Shown: piece after piece, positions 1-7,800 of the stretch
Layout: each line of letters begins with the position of its first letter
Position numbering within the stretch: the stretch's first letter is position 1
Assembly (NCBI GenBank): GCA_003488145.1
Contig: DNMQ01000119.1
Span: 468 to 10,091, forward strand
Source of the DNA: Pseudomonas sp.
GTDB lineage: Bacteria > Pseudomonadota > Gammaproteobacteria > Pseudomonadales > Pseudomonadaceae
Reading direction: 5' to 3'
Length of the DNA stretch: 9,624 nt
Translations under genes and position numbers: made by a program
The notes under the pieces: generated by a model
The model's database searches: none
What the model saw: only the letters and a program-made list of their open reading frames with translations
Told to the model about the DNA's origin: nothing

Positions 1-1368
1 CTGACCATCAGCATCAAGCCTCTGACCGAGGATGAAGCCGAGAAGCGCAAGGCTGAGCGTTTTGCTTATTCGGGCGAGAAACTCTCGCTCAACTTTCAGG
101 ATATCGACGTTCGTTCCGTACTGCAGCTGATCGCTGACTTCACCGATCTGAACCTGGTGGCGAGCGATACCGTCGCTGGCAACATAACCCTGCGTCTGCA
201 AAACGTGCCTTGGGACCAGGCGCTGGATCTGGTGCTTAAAACCAAAGGGCTGGATAAGCGCCAGGTTGGTAACGTGCTGCTGGTCGCGCCTGCCGACGAG
301 ATTGCTGCCCGTGAGCGTCAGGAGCTTGAGTCGCAGCGGCAGATCGCCGAGCTTGCTCCACTTCGTCGCGAGGTCGTTCAGGTCAATTACGCAAAGGCTG
401 CCGATATTGCGCGGCTGTTTCAGTCTGTGACAGGTAGCGATGCCATTACAGCCGATCGAGGTTCGATCGCGGTCGACGATCGTACAAACAACATCATTGC
501 GTATCAGACGCAAGAGCGGTTGGATGAATTGCGCCGCATCGTTGTGCAGCTAGATATTCCTGTGAGGCAGGTAATGATTGAAGCGCGCATCGTCGAGGCT
601 AACGTTGGGTACGACAAAGCGCTTGGAGTTCGGTGGGGCGGCAATTACACCAACGATAATTGGGGGTTCTACGGTAAAGATGGAGCTATTGGTGTTGACG
701 AAGAAACAGGGCGTGCAGGTTTGCCTGGAACCGACAAAGTCGGTAACTTCACCCTGAAGGATGCTTTGGCGCCGGTTCCATTCGTCGACTTGGGTGTGGC
801 GAATAGTACCGCCGGGATCGGGATTGGCTATGTGTCGGACTACGGCATCTTAGATCTGCAGCTGTCTGCAATGGAAAAGACCGGGAATGGGGAGATCGTT
901 TCGCAGCCCAAGGTCGTAACGGCTGATAAGGAAACCGCTAAGATCTTGAAGGGTTCTGAGATACCCTATCAAGAGGCCAGTTCGAGTGGTGCCACCTCTA
1001 CATCCTTCAAAGAGGCAGCGCTGTCGTTAGAGGTGACGCCGCAAATCACTCCTGACAACCGCATCATCATGGAAGTCAAGGTCACAAAGGACGCCCCTGA
1101 TTTCGCCAACGCACTGAATGGCGTGCCCCCGATTAACAAGAATGAAGTCAATGCCAAGGTCCTTGTGACGGATGGAGAGACGATAGTCATTGGTGGCGTC
1201 TTCTCCAATAGCCAGATCAGCAGCATAGAAAAAGTTCCTTTCTTGGGTGATGTTCCGTTCGTTGGTCGCTTGTTCCGGCGAGATATAGTCGAAGATACAA
1301 AATCCGAGCTTCTAGTGTTCCTGACGCCTAGAATTCTTAACTACCGAGCGGTCGCCGTAGGGCAATAG
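1..1368 (+). CDS. pilQ: Type IV pilus secretin PilQ, 3' part (5' end outside window)
   Basis: PilQ is the outer-membrane secretin, a multimeric ring through which the type IV pilus fibre leaves the cell. The frame is open from base 1 with no start, so the signal peptide and N-terminal AMIN domains are missing; 455 codons remain. An N0/STN-type domain covers about window residues 27-100 (KLSLNFQDIDVRSVLQLI near its start), an N1 secretin_N domain about 125-195, and the secretin core about 200-450. Seen in the core are MEKTGNGEIVSQPKVVT, GSEIPYQEASSSGATS, SLEVTPQITPDN and, near the end, VPFLGDVPFVGRLFRR with ELLVFLTPRIL, all typical of PilQ. The start at base 157 that ORF callers may offer is internal to N0 and not real. 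Codon use is looser than in gltB: ATA at 184, 961, 1183, 1225 and 1285, TTA at 850 and 1027, CTA at 550 and 1312, AGA at 1330. aroK follows after three bases, implying co-transcription. Confidence 0.96.
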   Translation: MTISIKPLTEDEAEKRKAERFAYSGEKLSLNFQDIDVRSVLQLIADFTDLNLVASDTVAGNITLRLQNVPWDQALDLVLKTKGLDKRQVGNVLLVAPADEIAARERQELESQRQIAELAPLRREVVQVNYAKAADIARLFQSVTGSDAITADRGSIAVDDRTNNIIAYQTQERLDELRRIVVQLDIPVRQVMIEARIVEANVGYDKALGVRWGGNYTNDNWGFYGKDGAIGVDEETGRAGLPGTDKVGNFTLKDALAPVPFVDLGVANSTAGIGIGYVSDYGILDLQLSAMEKTGNGEIVSQPKVVTADKETAKILKGSEIPYQEASSSGATSTSFKEAALSLEVTPQITPDNRIIMEVKVTKDAPDFANALNGVPPINKNEVNAKVLVTDGETIVIGGVFSNSQISSIEKVPFLGDVPFVGRLFRRDIVEDTKSELLVFLTPRILNYRAVAVGQ

Positions 1369-1371
1369 TCG

Positions 1372-1917
1372 TTGCACAACTTCATTCTCGTAGGCCCGAT
1401 GGGTGCTGGCAAAAGCACCATCGGGCGTTTGCTTGCCAAAGAGCTTCGTCTCCCATTCAAGGATTCCGATAAGGAGATCGAACAACGGACCGGTGCCAGC
1501 ATTCCACTGATCTTTGACGTGGAGGGTGAGGGCGGCTTTCGTGAGCGGGAGCGGGCGGTGATCGCCGATCTCTGCCAGCTCGAGGGAGTGGTGCTGGCCA
1601 CTGGCGGTGGTGCGGTGTTGCGAGAGGATAATCGGCAGGCCCTTCGTGCGGGTGGGCAAGTCGTCTATCTTTGCACGTCGGTCGACCAGCAGCTCGAACG
1701 CACCGCCCGCGACCGCAACCGGCCGCTATTGCAGGCTAGTGATCCCCGCAGCGTTCTGTCCGCCCTCATGGCCATTCGCGATCCGCTATATCGCTCGATA
1801 GCGGACGTCATCATCGAAACCGACGAACGTCCGCCGCGGATGGTTGTGACGGAAATTCTCGACCGGCTCGCGTCTTTGCCGCCTCGTGAAAGCCGGGATG
1901 AATCTGCGCTATCCTAG
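1372..1917 (+). CDS. aroK: Shikimate kinase AroK
   Basis: Shikimate kinase transfers the gamma phosphate of ATP to shikimate, the fifth step of the shikimate pathway to chorismate, in the cytoplasm. The 181 residues match the usual AroK length. Walker A is GPMGAGKST (8-16). D33 in DSDKEIE and R57 in GFRERE are the expected shikimate ligands. G78-G80 form the GGG motif, R117 (RNRPLL) is the lid arginine, and R136 (RDPLY) is the other substrate arginine. The start is TTG: the pilQ TAG stop lies in the same frame two codons upstream, so no earlier start exists, and the next Met (residue 10) falls inside Walker A. A weak TAGGG at 1358-1362, still inside pilQ, could be the ribosome site; translational coupling to pilQ termination is likely (inference). 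aroB follows 23 bases later. Product assignment is secure; AroL is the only near alternative, and the pilQ-aroK-aroB context favours AroK. Confidence 0.97.
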   Translation: MHNFILVGPMGAGKSTIGRLLAKELRLPFKDSDKEIEQRTGASIPLIFDVEGEGGFRERERAVIADLCQLEGVVLATGGGAVLREDNRQALRAGGQVVYLCTSVDQQLERTARDRNRPLLQASDPRSVLSALMAIRDPLYRSIADVIIETDERPPRMVVTEILDRLASLPPRESRDESALS

Positions 1918-1940
1918 ACCCCTTTATTGTTGGGGGCCCT

Positions 1941-3044
1941 ATGCAGACTCTTCAGGTCGATCTCGGTGAGCGTAGCTATCCCATTCATATTGGCGAGCGG
2001 TTGATTGATCGCGCTGAGCTGTTTTCCGACAGGATCCGCGGGCGGCAGGTGGCCGTTGTCACTAATGAAACTGTTGCGCCGCTGTATCTCGATCGTCTGA
2101 CTCAGACCCTTTCCGACTACACCGTTACTCCGGTGATTCTTCCCGACGGGGAGGAACACAAGAATTGGCAAACCCTGCAGCTCATCTTCGACGCTCTGCT
2201 CGGAGCTAGGCATGATCGCAATACCACGGTCATCGCGCTGGGTGGCGGCGTCATTGGCGATATGGCGGGCTATGCAGCTGCCAGCTATCAGCGTGGCGTG
2301 GACTTCATTCAGGTTCCCACCACGCTATTGTCGCAAGTGGACTCCTCGGTTGGCGGCAAGACCGGTATCAATCACCCTCTAGGCAAAAACATGATCGGGG
2401 CGTTCTATCAGCCCCGAGCGGTCATCATTGACACCGCGACCTTGAAGACATTGCCGCCTCGTGAGCTTTCTGCGGGGCTGGCTGAGGTGATCAAGTATGG
2501 GCTTATCTGCGACGAGCCCTTCCTTGGCTGGCTTGAGGCAAATGTTAATCGACTTCGAGCGCTTGATCCTGTGGTGCTGACGGAGGCGATCCATCGCTCC
2601 TGCGCTGCAAAGGCCAAGGTGGTGAACGCTGATGAGCGCGAGTCCGGCGTGCGCGCGATTCTCAATCTAGGTCACACATTTGGCCACGCGATAGAAACAC
2701 ATATGGGCTATGGCGTCTGGTTGCATGGTGAGGCCGTGGCGGCGGGAACCGTGATGGCGTTGGAGATGTCTTGTCAGCTGGGCTGGATCACGCGGATGGA
2801 GCGTGACCGGGCCATCAGGTTGCTGCAGCGCGCGGCGCTTCCGGTCGTGCCCCCCGCGCAGATGAAGCCGCAGGACTTTCTCGAGCACATGGCCGTCGAC
2901 AAGAAGGTTCTGGACGGTCGGCTGCGCCTCGTTTTGCTGCGGCGAATGGGCGAGGCTGTTGTGACCGGGGACTTCCCTCGCGACGTGCTGGAAACCACCT
3001 TGAGCGCCAGTTACGGTGCAATGACGGAACACCTTGGAGCATAA
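1941..3044 (+). CDS. aroB: 3-dehydroquinate synthase AroB
   Basis: AroB converts DAHP to 3-dehydroquinate, the second shikimate-pathway step, using NAD+ and a divalent metal (zinc or cobalt) in the cytoplasm. The protein has 367 residues, full length for the family. The NAD-binding stretch includes [10 protein letters not shown] (101-110), followed by [19 protein letters not shown] (126-144) and K149. Metal ligands are expected at E182 (AEVIKYG), H245 (NLGHTFGHA) and H262 (LHGEAV), all present; the C-terminal VDKKV (319-323) is also conserved. The ATG at 1941 is preceded by a run of five G (1932-1936) as the only ribosome-site candidate. CCCC at 1919-1922 could pair with it across a short loop, which might weaken initiation (inference). 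The gene sits 23 bases after aroK and 10 before the DamX-like ATG, so it is mid-operon. No truncation or odd residue seen. Confidence 0.98.
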   Translation: MQTLQVDLGERSYPIHIGERLIDRAELFSDRIRGRQVAVVTNETVAPLYLDRLTQTLSDYTVTPVILPDGEEHKNWQTLQLIFDALLGARHDRNTTVIALGGGVIGDMAGYAAASYQRGVDFIQVPTTLLSQVDSSVGGKTGINHPLGKNMIGAFYQPRAVIIDTATLKTLPPRELSAGLAEVIKYGLICDEPFLGWLEANVNRLRALDPVVLTEAIHRSCAAKAKVVNADERESGVRAILNLGHTFGHAIETHMGYGVWLHGEAVAAGTVMALEMSCQLGWITRMERDRAIRLLQRAALPVVPPAQMKPQDFLEHMAVDKKVLDGRLRLVLLRRMGEAVVTGDFPRDVLETTLSASYGAMTEHLGA

Positions 3045-3054
3045 GAAAATTTCC

Positions 3055-4647
3055 ATGACCAGTTTGTCTGCGGACGGCGCATTTCTGAATCACTATGGCT
3101 TCAGCCATGACCCGTTTGCTGCCCGCGTTCCGGGCTTCAAGTTCTTTCCCGCGCAGCGCAAGCCGGTGCTTGGGCAGCTTCATCATCTGGCACGCTACAG
3201 CCAGCTGCTGCTGCTGGTTACCGGGCCGGAGGGAAGTGGAAAAACCCTTTTGCGTCAGGCACTGGTTGCCAGTAGCAACAAGCAGGCGGTGCAGAGCGTA
3301 GTCATTACCCCTCAGGCTACGATGGATGCGAGCGCGCTGTTGGCACAGATCGCTCAAGCACTGAACAGCCAGGAGGCCGATTTCGACGGCGTGATGGCCC
3401 AGGTTATCCAGCTGGCGTTGACGGGTCAGGAAGTCTATCTATTGGTCGACGACGCCGAGCTGTTGACGGGTGCTGCGGTGGAAACCCTTCTGCGTCTGGC
3501 TGCGGGCACCCCTGAGGCCAGGCCGCATGTGTTCCTGTTCGGTGAGTCTGCGCTTGGCGGGCGGCTCGAGGCCTTGAGTGATGGCGAGGAGCGCTACCAT
3601 GCCATCGCGCTGCAGCCGTATGAAGAGGACGAAACCAGGGAGTACTTGGCATTGCGGTTGGAGGGCGCCGGTAGCGGCCTAGAGTGTCTGAGCGAAGAGC
3701 AGATTGGTCGTATCCATGAGCAGTCTGGTGGTTGGCCGGGGGCGATCAATCAGTTGGCCCGAGACGAGCTCATCGCCGCGATGCAGAGCAAGCGCGGGCG
3801 GCGGAAATCGGGCGGTATCGGATTTCCGCTACCCAAAAAACATTTGGTTGCTGTAGTCGCAGTCCTTCTTCTTATAGCGGTCGGCTTTCTTTTCTTGCGT
3901 GGCGGCGATTCCGAGCGCCCTTCGGCCCCCGAAGTGACCTCCCTGCCGCTCGATGGTTCGTCTGCCTCGGGGCCGTCTGCTGAGACCGGGGAGCAGGACC
4001 CGGCTGCCATCGAGTTCGATGGACAAGAGCGGCCGTTGTCCCTGCCACTGGGTGGCGACGCACAGCCGGTGGTGCGCGAGCCGCTGGCGGCCGCTGCTGG
4101 TGGCGAGAGCGAGGACGAGAATGGCGGGCCCACCGCGAATGCCGCAGTCCCTACAGTTCCTGCACCAGCACCAGCACCAGCACCAGCACCAGCACCAGCA
4201 CCAGCACCAGCACCGAGCGAGCGTGTTCAGCCCGCACCCGCTCCGCAAGTTGCTGCTCCGGCTCCCGCTCCGGCTCCCGCTCCGGCGCCTGCGTCACCCC
4301 AGGTGCGGCCGAATGCCGCAGAGCGTGCGCCTGCTGCAGCAACTGCCTCGGGTTCAACCAATAGCTCTTGGTATGCGAGCCAGCCGGGAAGCAATTATCT
4401 GGTTCAGATCCTGGGGACCCGTGTCGAGAAGAACGCTCAAGCAATCGTCCAGCAGCATGGCGGTAACTACCGATACTTCGCCAAAGTGCATGAAGGCAAG
4501 CCCCTCTACGTCGTGACTTACGGCAACTTCGCGAATCGTGCTGCTGCGGTCGCAGCGGTCAAGACGCTGCCCGTCTCGTTGCAGGCTGGCAAGCCGTGGG
4601 TACGAAATTTGGCCAGCGTGCAACGGGAAATCAAACAGGCTCGATAG
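3055..4647 (+). CDS. damX: DamX-like AAA ATPase / SPOR-domain membrane protein
   Basis: A 530-residue protein at the DamX position after aroB. An AAA/ExeA-like ATPase fills about residues 10-245, with Walker A GPEGSGKT (57-64) and Walker B VYLLVDDAE (127-135). A basic stretch (KRGRRK, about 246-251) precedes one membrane helix at about 263-281, suggesting the ATPase is cytoplasmic and the rest periplasmic. A low-complexity linker follows, with Pro-Ala repeats at 369-387 and about 393-413, then a SPOR domain at about 447-525. SPOR domains bind denuded peptidoglycan glycans at the division septum, so a role in division or wall remodelling is likely; the ATPase target is unknown. Enterobacterial DamX has the helix and SPOR domain but, as I recall, no such ATPase. 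I chose ATG 3055 because remembered Pseudomonas homologues begin MTSL; an in-frame TTG at 3034 would add seven residues and overlap aroB. GGAG at 3036-3039 lies rather far from the ATG. The gene name is by position and architecture. Confidence 0.9.
   Translation: MTSLSADGAFLNHYGFSHDPFAARVPGFKFFPAQRKPVLGQLHHLARYSQLLLLVTGPEGSGKTLLRQALVASSNKQAVQSVVITPQATMDASALLAQIAQALNSQEADFDGVMAQVIQLALTGQEVYLLVDDAELLTGAAVETLLRLAAGTPEARPHVFLFGESALGGRLEALSDGEERYHAIALQPYEEDETREYLALRLEGAGSGLECLSEEQIGRIHEQSGGWPGAINQLARDELIAAMQSKRGRRKSGGIGFPLPKKHLVAVVAVLLLIAVGFLFLRGGDSERPSAPEVTSLPLDGSSASGPSAETGEQDPAAIEFDGQERPLSLPLGGDAQPVVREPLAAAAGGESEDENGGPTANAAVPTVPAPAPAPAPAPAPAPAPAPSERVQPAPAPQVAAPAPAPAPAPAPASPQVRPNAAERAPAAATASGSTNSSWYASQPGSNYLVQILGTRVEKNAQAIVQQHGGNYRYFAKVHEGKPLYVVTYGNFANRAAAVAAVKTLPVSLQAGKPWVRNLASVQREIKQAR
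4162..4214 (+). repeat. (GCACCA)n hexanucleotide tandem repeat in the DamX-like linker
   Basis: Eight perfect GCACCA units run from 4162 to 4209, and a ninth ends in G instead of A (GCACCG, 4210-4215). They encode alternating Ala-Pro in the periplasmic linker. Because the unit is six bases, gain or loss of units would change linker length by two residues per unit without shifting the frame. The Ala-Pro codons further on (4231-4293) are mixed (GCT, GCA, GCG, CCG, CCC, CCT), so the exact repetition here looks like recent slippage rather than selection on protein alone. Confidence 0.95.
4255..4284 (+). repeat. Second, diverged Ala-Pro repeat (12-base unit)
   Basis: GCTCCGGCTCCC occurs twice and is followed by a half unit GCTCCG, again coding Ala-Pro, in the same linker (about residues 401-410). 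The 15 bases after the first tract encode Ser-Glu-Arg-Val-Gln and separate the two Pro-Ala blocks. A Pro-Ala linker of this kind is expected to be extended and fairly stiff and may set the reach of the SPOR domain from the inner membrane to the cell wall (inference). Confidence 0.75.
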
Positions 4648-4653
4648 AAAAAT

Positions 4654-4688
4654 GCCCCAAAAAAGTGCGCAATGCACCTTTTTGGGGC
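4654..4688. terminator. Long hairpin after damX, probable intrinsic terminator (possibly bidirectional)
   Basis: GCCCCAAAAA (4654-4663) pairs with TTTTTGGGGC (4679-4688); after one A/C mismatch (4664/4678), GTGC (4665-4668) pairs with GCAC (4674-4677) around a five-base loop. It begins six bases after the damX stop and separates the pil-aro-damX transcript from gltBD. On the + strand it is followed only by TTGCAAAA, a poor U-tract; on the - strand it is followed by ATTTTTC, a better tail. It may therefore end transcription in both directions, or mainly block antisense transcription into damX. The 14 pairs and the position are seen; the function is inferred. Confidence 0.6.
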
Positions 4689-4701
4689 TTGCAAAAATAA
4701 A

Positions 4702-4730
4702 TTGTGTCGCTCTAGCTGGCTTTGTAAACT
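4702..4730 (+). promoter_or_regulatory. Candidate sigma-70 promoter for gltBD
   Basis: TTGTGT at 4702-4707 and TAAACT at 4725-4730 are separated by 17 bases, matching three of six -35 and four of six -10 consensus positions. Transcription would begin near 4737, leaving a leader of about 84 bases before gltB. It lies just past the hairpin that closes the upstream operon, where a gltBD promoter would be expected. The match is modest. A sigma-54 promoter was looked for because of the nitrogen role, and no GG-N10-GC element was found around TTGCA at 4689-4693. Confidence 0.4.
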
Positions 4731-4734
4731 GCTC

Positions 4735-4786
4735 CCCCTTTTGCCCACGTGAATGACGGGGTGAGTCTCTGCCCGTCAATAAGGGG
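4735..4786 (+). promoter_or_regulatory. Inverted repeats in the gltB leader
   Basis: TGACGGG (4754-4760) is complementary to CCCGTCA (4772-4778) around an 11-base spacer, and one more pair (4752/4780) follows a mismatch. Outside this, CCCCTT (4735-4740) can pair with AAGGGG (4781-4786), closing a larger two-part structure. GGGG at 4758-4761 could instead pair with the C run at 4734-4738, so alternative folds exist. If transcription starts near 4737, most of this would be in the mRNA leader about 35 bases before the gltB ATG. It could be an RNA control element or a DNA operator; the sequence alone does not decide. Confidence 0.4.
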
Positions 4787-4811
4787 TTGATTTACAACGC
4801 ATTTAGCTGGT

Positions 4812-4815
4812 GGAG
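4812..4815 (+). promoter_or_regulatory. gltB ribosome binding site
   Basis: GGAG within TGGTGGAG lies five bases before ATG 4821 and decides the start. The in-frame GTG at 4815, two codons earlier, overlaps the GGAG itself and would have no Shine-Dalgarno sequence at a proper distance, so it is not the start. Confidence 0.85.
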
Positions 4816-4820
4816 TGCCT

Positions 4821-7800
4821 ATGAGAGCAGGTCTGTTTCGTCCTGAAGAGTTCAAGGATAACTGCGGCTTCGGTCTGATTGCCCACATGCAGGGCGAGGC
4901 AAGCCATCACCTGCTAAAGACTGCCATTCAGTCCCTGACCTGCATGACTCACCGCGGTGGCATCAACGCTGACGGCAAAACCGGTGACGGTTGCGGTCTG
5001 CTGATGCAGAAGCCCGACGCATTTCTGCGTGCCCAGGCTCTGGAGCATTTCAACGCCGAGCTGCCTGAGCAGTATGCCGTCGGGATGATCTTTCTGGATC
5101 AGGATGCCAGCAAGGCGGACCAGGCCCGTGCTCGTCTCAGTGAAGAGATTATCGCCCAAGGTCTGACGCTGGTCGGCTGGCGTGAAGTGCCGGTCGATAC
5201 CAGCGTGCTGGGCCAGCTTGCTCTTGAGCGTCTGCCGCGGATCGAGCAGGTCTATGTCTCCGGCGATGGCTTGGACGAACGCGAGTTCGGCATCAAGCTG
5301 TTCTTCGCACGCCGCCGCGCCGAAGTCGCGCTCGCCGACGACAGCGCCTTCTACGTTTGCAGCCTCTCCGACAAGGACATCATCTACAAGGGCCTGATGA
5401 TGCCCGCCGACCTGGCGCAGTTTTATCCTGACCTGGGCGATGAGCGTCTCGCCACTGCGATCTGCGTATTCCACCAGCGTTTCTCCACCAACACCATGCC
5501 GCAATGGCGCCTGGCTCAGCCGTTCCGTTTCCTCGCGCACAACGGTGAGATCAATACCATCACCGGCAACCGTAACTGGGCGCAGGCACGTCGCCTGAAG
5601 TTCGCCAACGAGCTGCTGCCCGACCTGGAAAGCCTGTCGCCGCTGATCAATCGCACCGGCTCGGACTCTTCCAGCATGGACAACATGCTTGAGCTCTTGG
5701 TCACCGGCGGAATGGATCTGTTCCGTGGCCTGCGTATGATCATTCCGCCGGCGTGGCAAAACGTCGAGACCATGGACCCCGATCTGCGGGCGTTCTATGA
5801 ATTCAACTCCATGCACATGGAACCCTGGGATGGTCCGGCTGGCGTGGTGCTGACCGACGGTCGCCATGCAGTCTGCCTGCTCGACCGCAACGGCCTGCGC
5901 CCGGCCCGCTGGGTGACCACCAAGAACGGCTACATTACCCTCGCCTCCGAAGTTGGCGTCTGGGATTACAAACCGGAAGACGTCCTGGCCAAGGGCCGCG
6001 TCGGGCCGGGGCAGATCCTCGCCGTGGACACCCACACCGGCAAGGTGCTGCACACCGACGACATCGACAACCGCCTCAAGGCACAGCAGCCCTACAAGAA
6101 GTGGCTGCGGCAGAACGCCCTGCGCATCCAGTCGACCCTGGACGACAACGATCATGGTTCGGCCTTCTACGATGCCGACCAGCTCAAGCAGTACATGAAG
6201 ATGTTCCAGGTCACCTTCGAGGAGCGTGACCAGGTACTGCGTCCGTTGGCCGAGCAGGGCCAGGAAGCGGTCGGCTCGATGGGTGACGATACGCCCATGG
6301 CGGTCCTGTCGCGTCGTGTGCGCTCGCCCTACGACTACTTCCGCCAGCAGTTCGCGCAGGTCACCAATCCGCCGATCGACCCGCTGCGCGAAGCCATCGT
6401 CATGTCGCTGGAAACCTGTCTGGGTGCCGAGCGCAATGTCTTCGAGGAAACCGCCGAGCACGCCAACCGCGCGATTCTGACCACTCCGGTGATCTCGCCG
6501 GCGAAGTGGCGGACGATCATGAACCTGGAGCGTCCGGGATTCGAGCGTCTGGTCATCGACCTGAACTACGACGAGGCCGTCGGCCTTGAGGCGGCGATTC
6601 GCAATATTGCCGATCAGGCCGAGGAAGCCGTACGTGGCGGCAAGGTCCTGCTGGTACTCAGCGATCGTCATATCGCGCCAGGCAAGCTGCCGGTGCATGC
6701 TTCGCTGGCCGTGGGCGCGGTTCACCATCGTCTGGTGGAAACCGGCCTGCGCTGCAGCTGCAACATCTTGGTGGAAACCGCCACGGCCCGTGATCCGCAC
6801 CATTTCGCGGTACTGATCGGCTTCGGCGCGACTGCGGTCTACCCGTTCCTTGCTTTCGAAGTGCTGGGCGACCTGATCCGCACTGGCGAAGTGCTGGGCG
6901 ACCTCTATGAGGTGTTCAAGCACTATCGCAAGGGCATCTCCAAGGGGTTGATGAAGATCATCTCCAAGATGGGCATCTCCACCATCGCCTCCTACCGCGG
7001 CGCGCAGCTGTTCGAGGCTGTTGGCTTGGCTGAAGAAGTCGTGGACCTCAGCTTCCGCGGCGTTGCCAGCCGTATCAAGGGCGCGCGCTTCGAGGATCTG
7101 GAGGCCGAGCAGAAGGCCCTCGCCGCCGAAGCCTGGAGCAGCCGCAAGCCGATCCAGCAGGGTGGCTTGCTGAAGTTCGTCTACGGTGGCGAATACCACG
7201 CGTACAACCCGGATGTAGTCAGCGCGCTGCAGGTGGCGGTGCAGAGCGGCGATTACAGCCGCTTCAAGGAATACACCGCGTTGGTCGACCAGCGACCGGT
7301 GGCCATGCTCCGCGACTTGCTCAAGGTCAAGGTGGCTGAGCAGCCGCTGGCGCTGGAAGAGGTCGAGCCGCTTGAGGCGATTCTCAAGCGGTTTGATTCC
7401 GCTGGTATTTCGCTGGGCGCCCTGTCGCCGGAAGCCCACGAAGCCATCGCCGCGGCGATGAACCGCATCGGCGCGCGCTCGAACTCTGGTGAGGGCGGTG
7501 AAGACCCGGCTCGCTACGGCACCGAGCGCAGCTCGAAGATCAAGCAGGTAGCGACCGGTCGCTTCGGTGTGACGCCGGAATACCTGGTCAACGCCGAAGT
7601 GCTGCAGATCAAGGTCGCCCAGGGCGCCAAGCCCGGTGAAGGCGGCCAGCTGCCCGGTGGCAAGGTCAATGGCCTGATCGCGCGGCTGCGTTACGCGGTA
7701 CCGGGCGTCACCTTGATCTCCCCGCCGCCACACCACGACATCTACTCCATTGAGGATCTGGCCCAGCTGATCTTCGACCTCAAACAGGTCAACCCCCAGG

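Noticed and set aside
157..1368. pilQ start at base 157
   Set aside because: The frame is open without a stop from base 1, and the upstream codons encode conserved N0 domain sequence, so the gene runs in from outside the window.
1312..1659. Minus-strand small open frames opposite pilQ, aroK and aroB
   Set aside because: They lie wholly within well-supported + strand genes, lack recognisable motifs, and are typical of high-GC shadow frames.
3034..3054. TTG start at 3034 for the DamX-like gene
   Set aside because: It overlaps the aroB end by 11 bases and adds seven residues (LEHKKIS) that I do not expect in homologues. ATG 3055 fits the remembered MTSL start, though its ribosome site is weak.
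3829..4248. Minus-strand frame with repeated Cys-Trp, and other-frame His-Gln and Leu-Val repeats
   Set aside because: All are translations of the GCACCA tandem repeat in the wrong frame or strand; only the Ala-Pro frame continues into flanking ATPase and SPOR domains.
4678..4695. Sigma-54 promoter around TTGCA at 4689-4693
   Set aside because: The -12-like TTGCA is present, but the position ten bases upstream of its GC holds TT (4679-4680), not GG.
4815..4820. GTG start at 4815 for gltB
   Set aside because: The GTG lies within the GGAG ribosome site of ATG 4821, and the 14-residue propeptide before Cys15 from ATG 4821 fits what I recall for Pseudomonas GltB.
6857..6904. Recent duplication within gltB
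   Set aside because: The 18-base repeat encodes EVLGDL twice, but the protein has normal length and aligns without an insert in memory of the family, so a duplication is unlikely.
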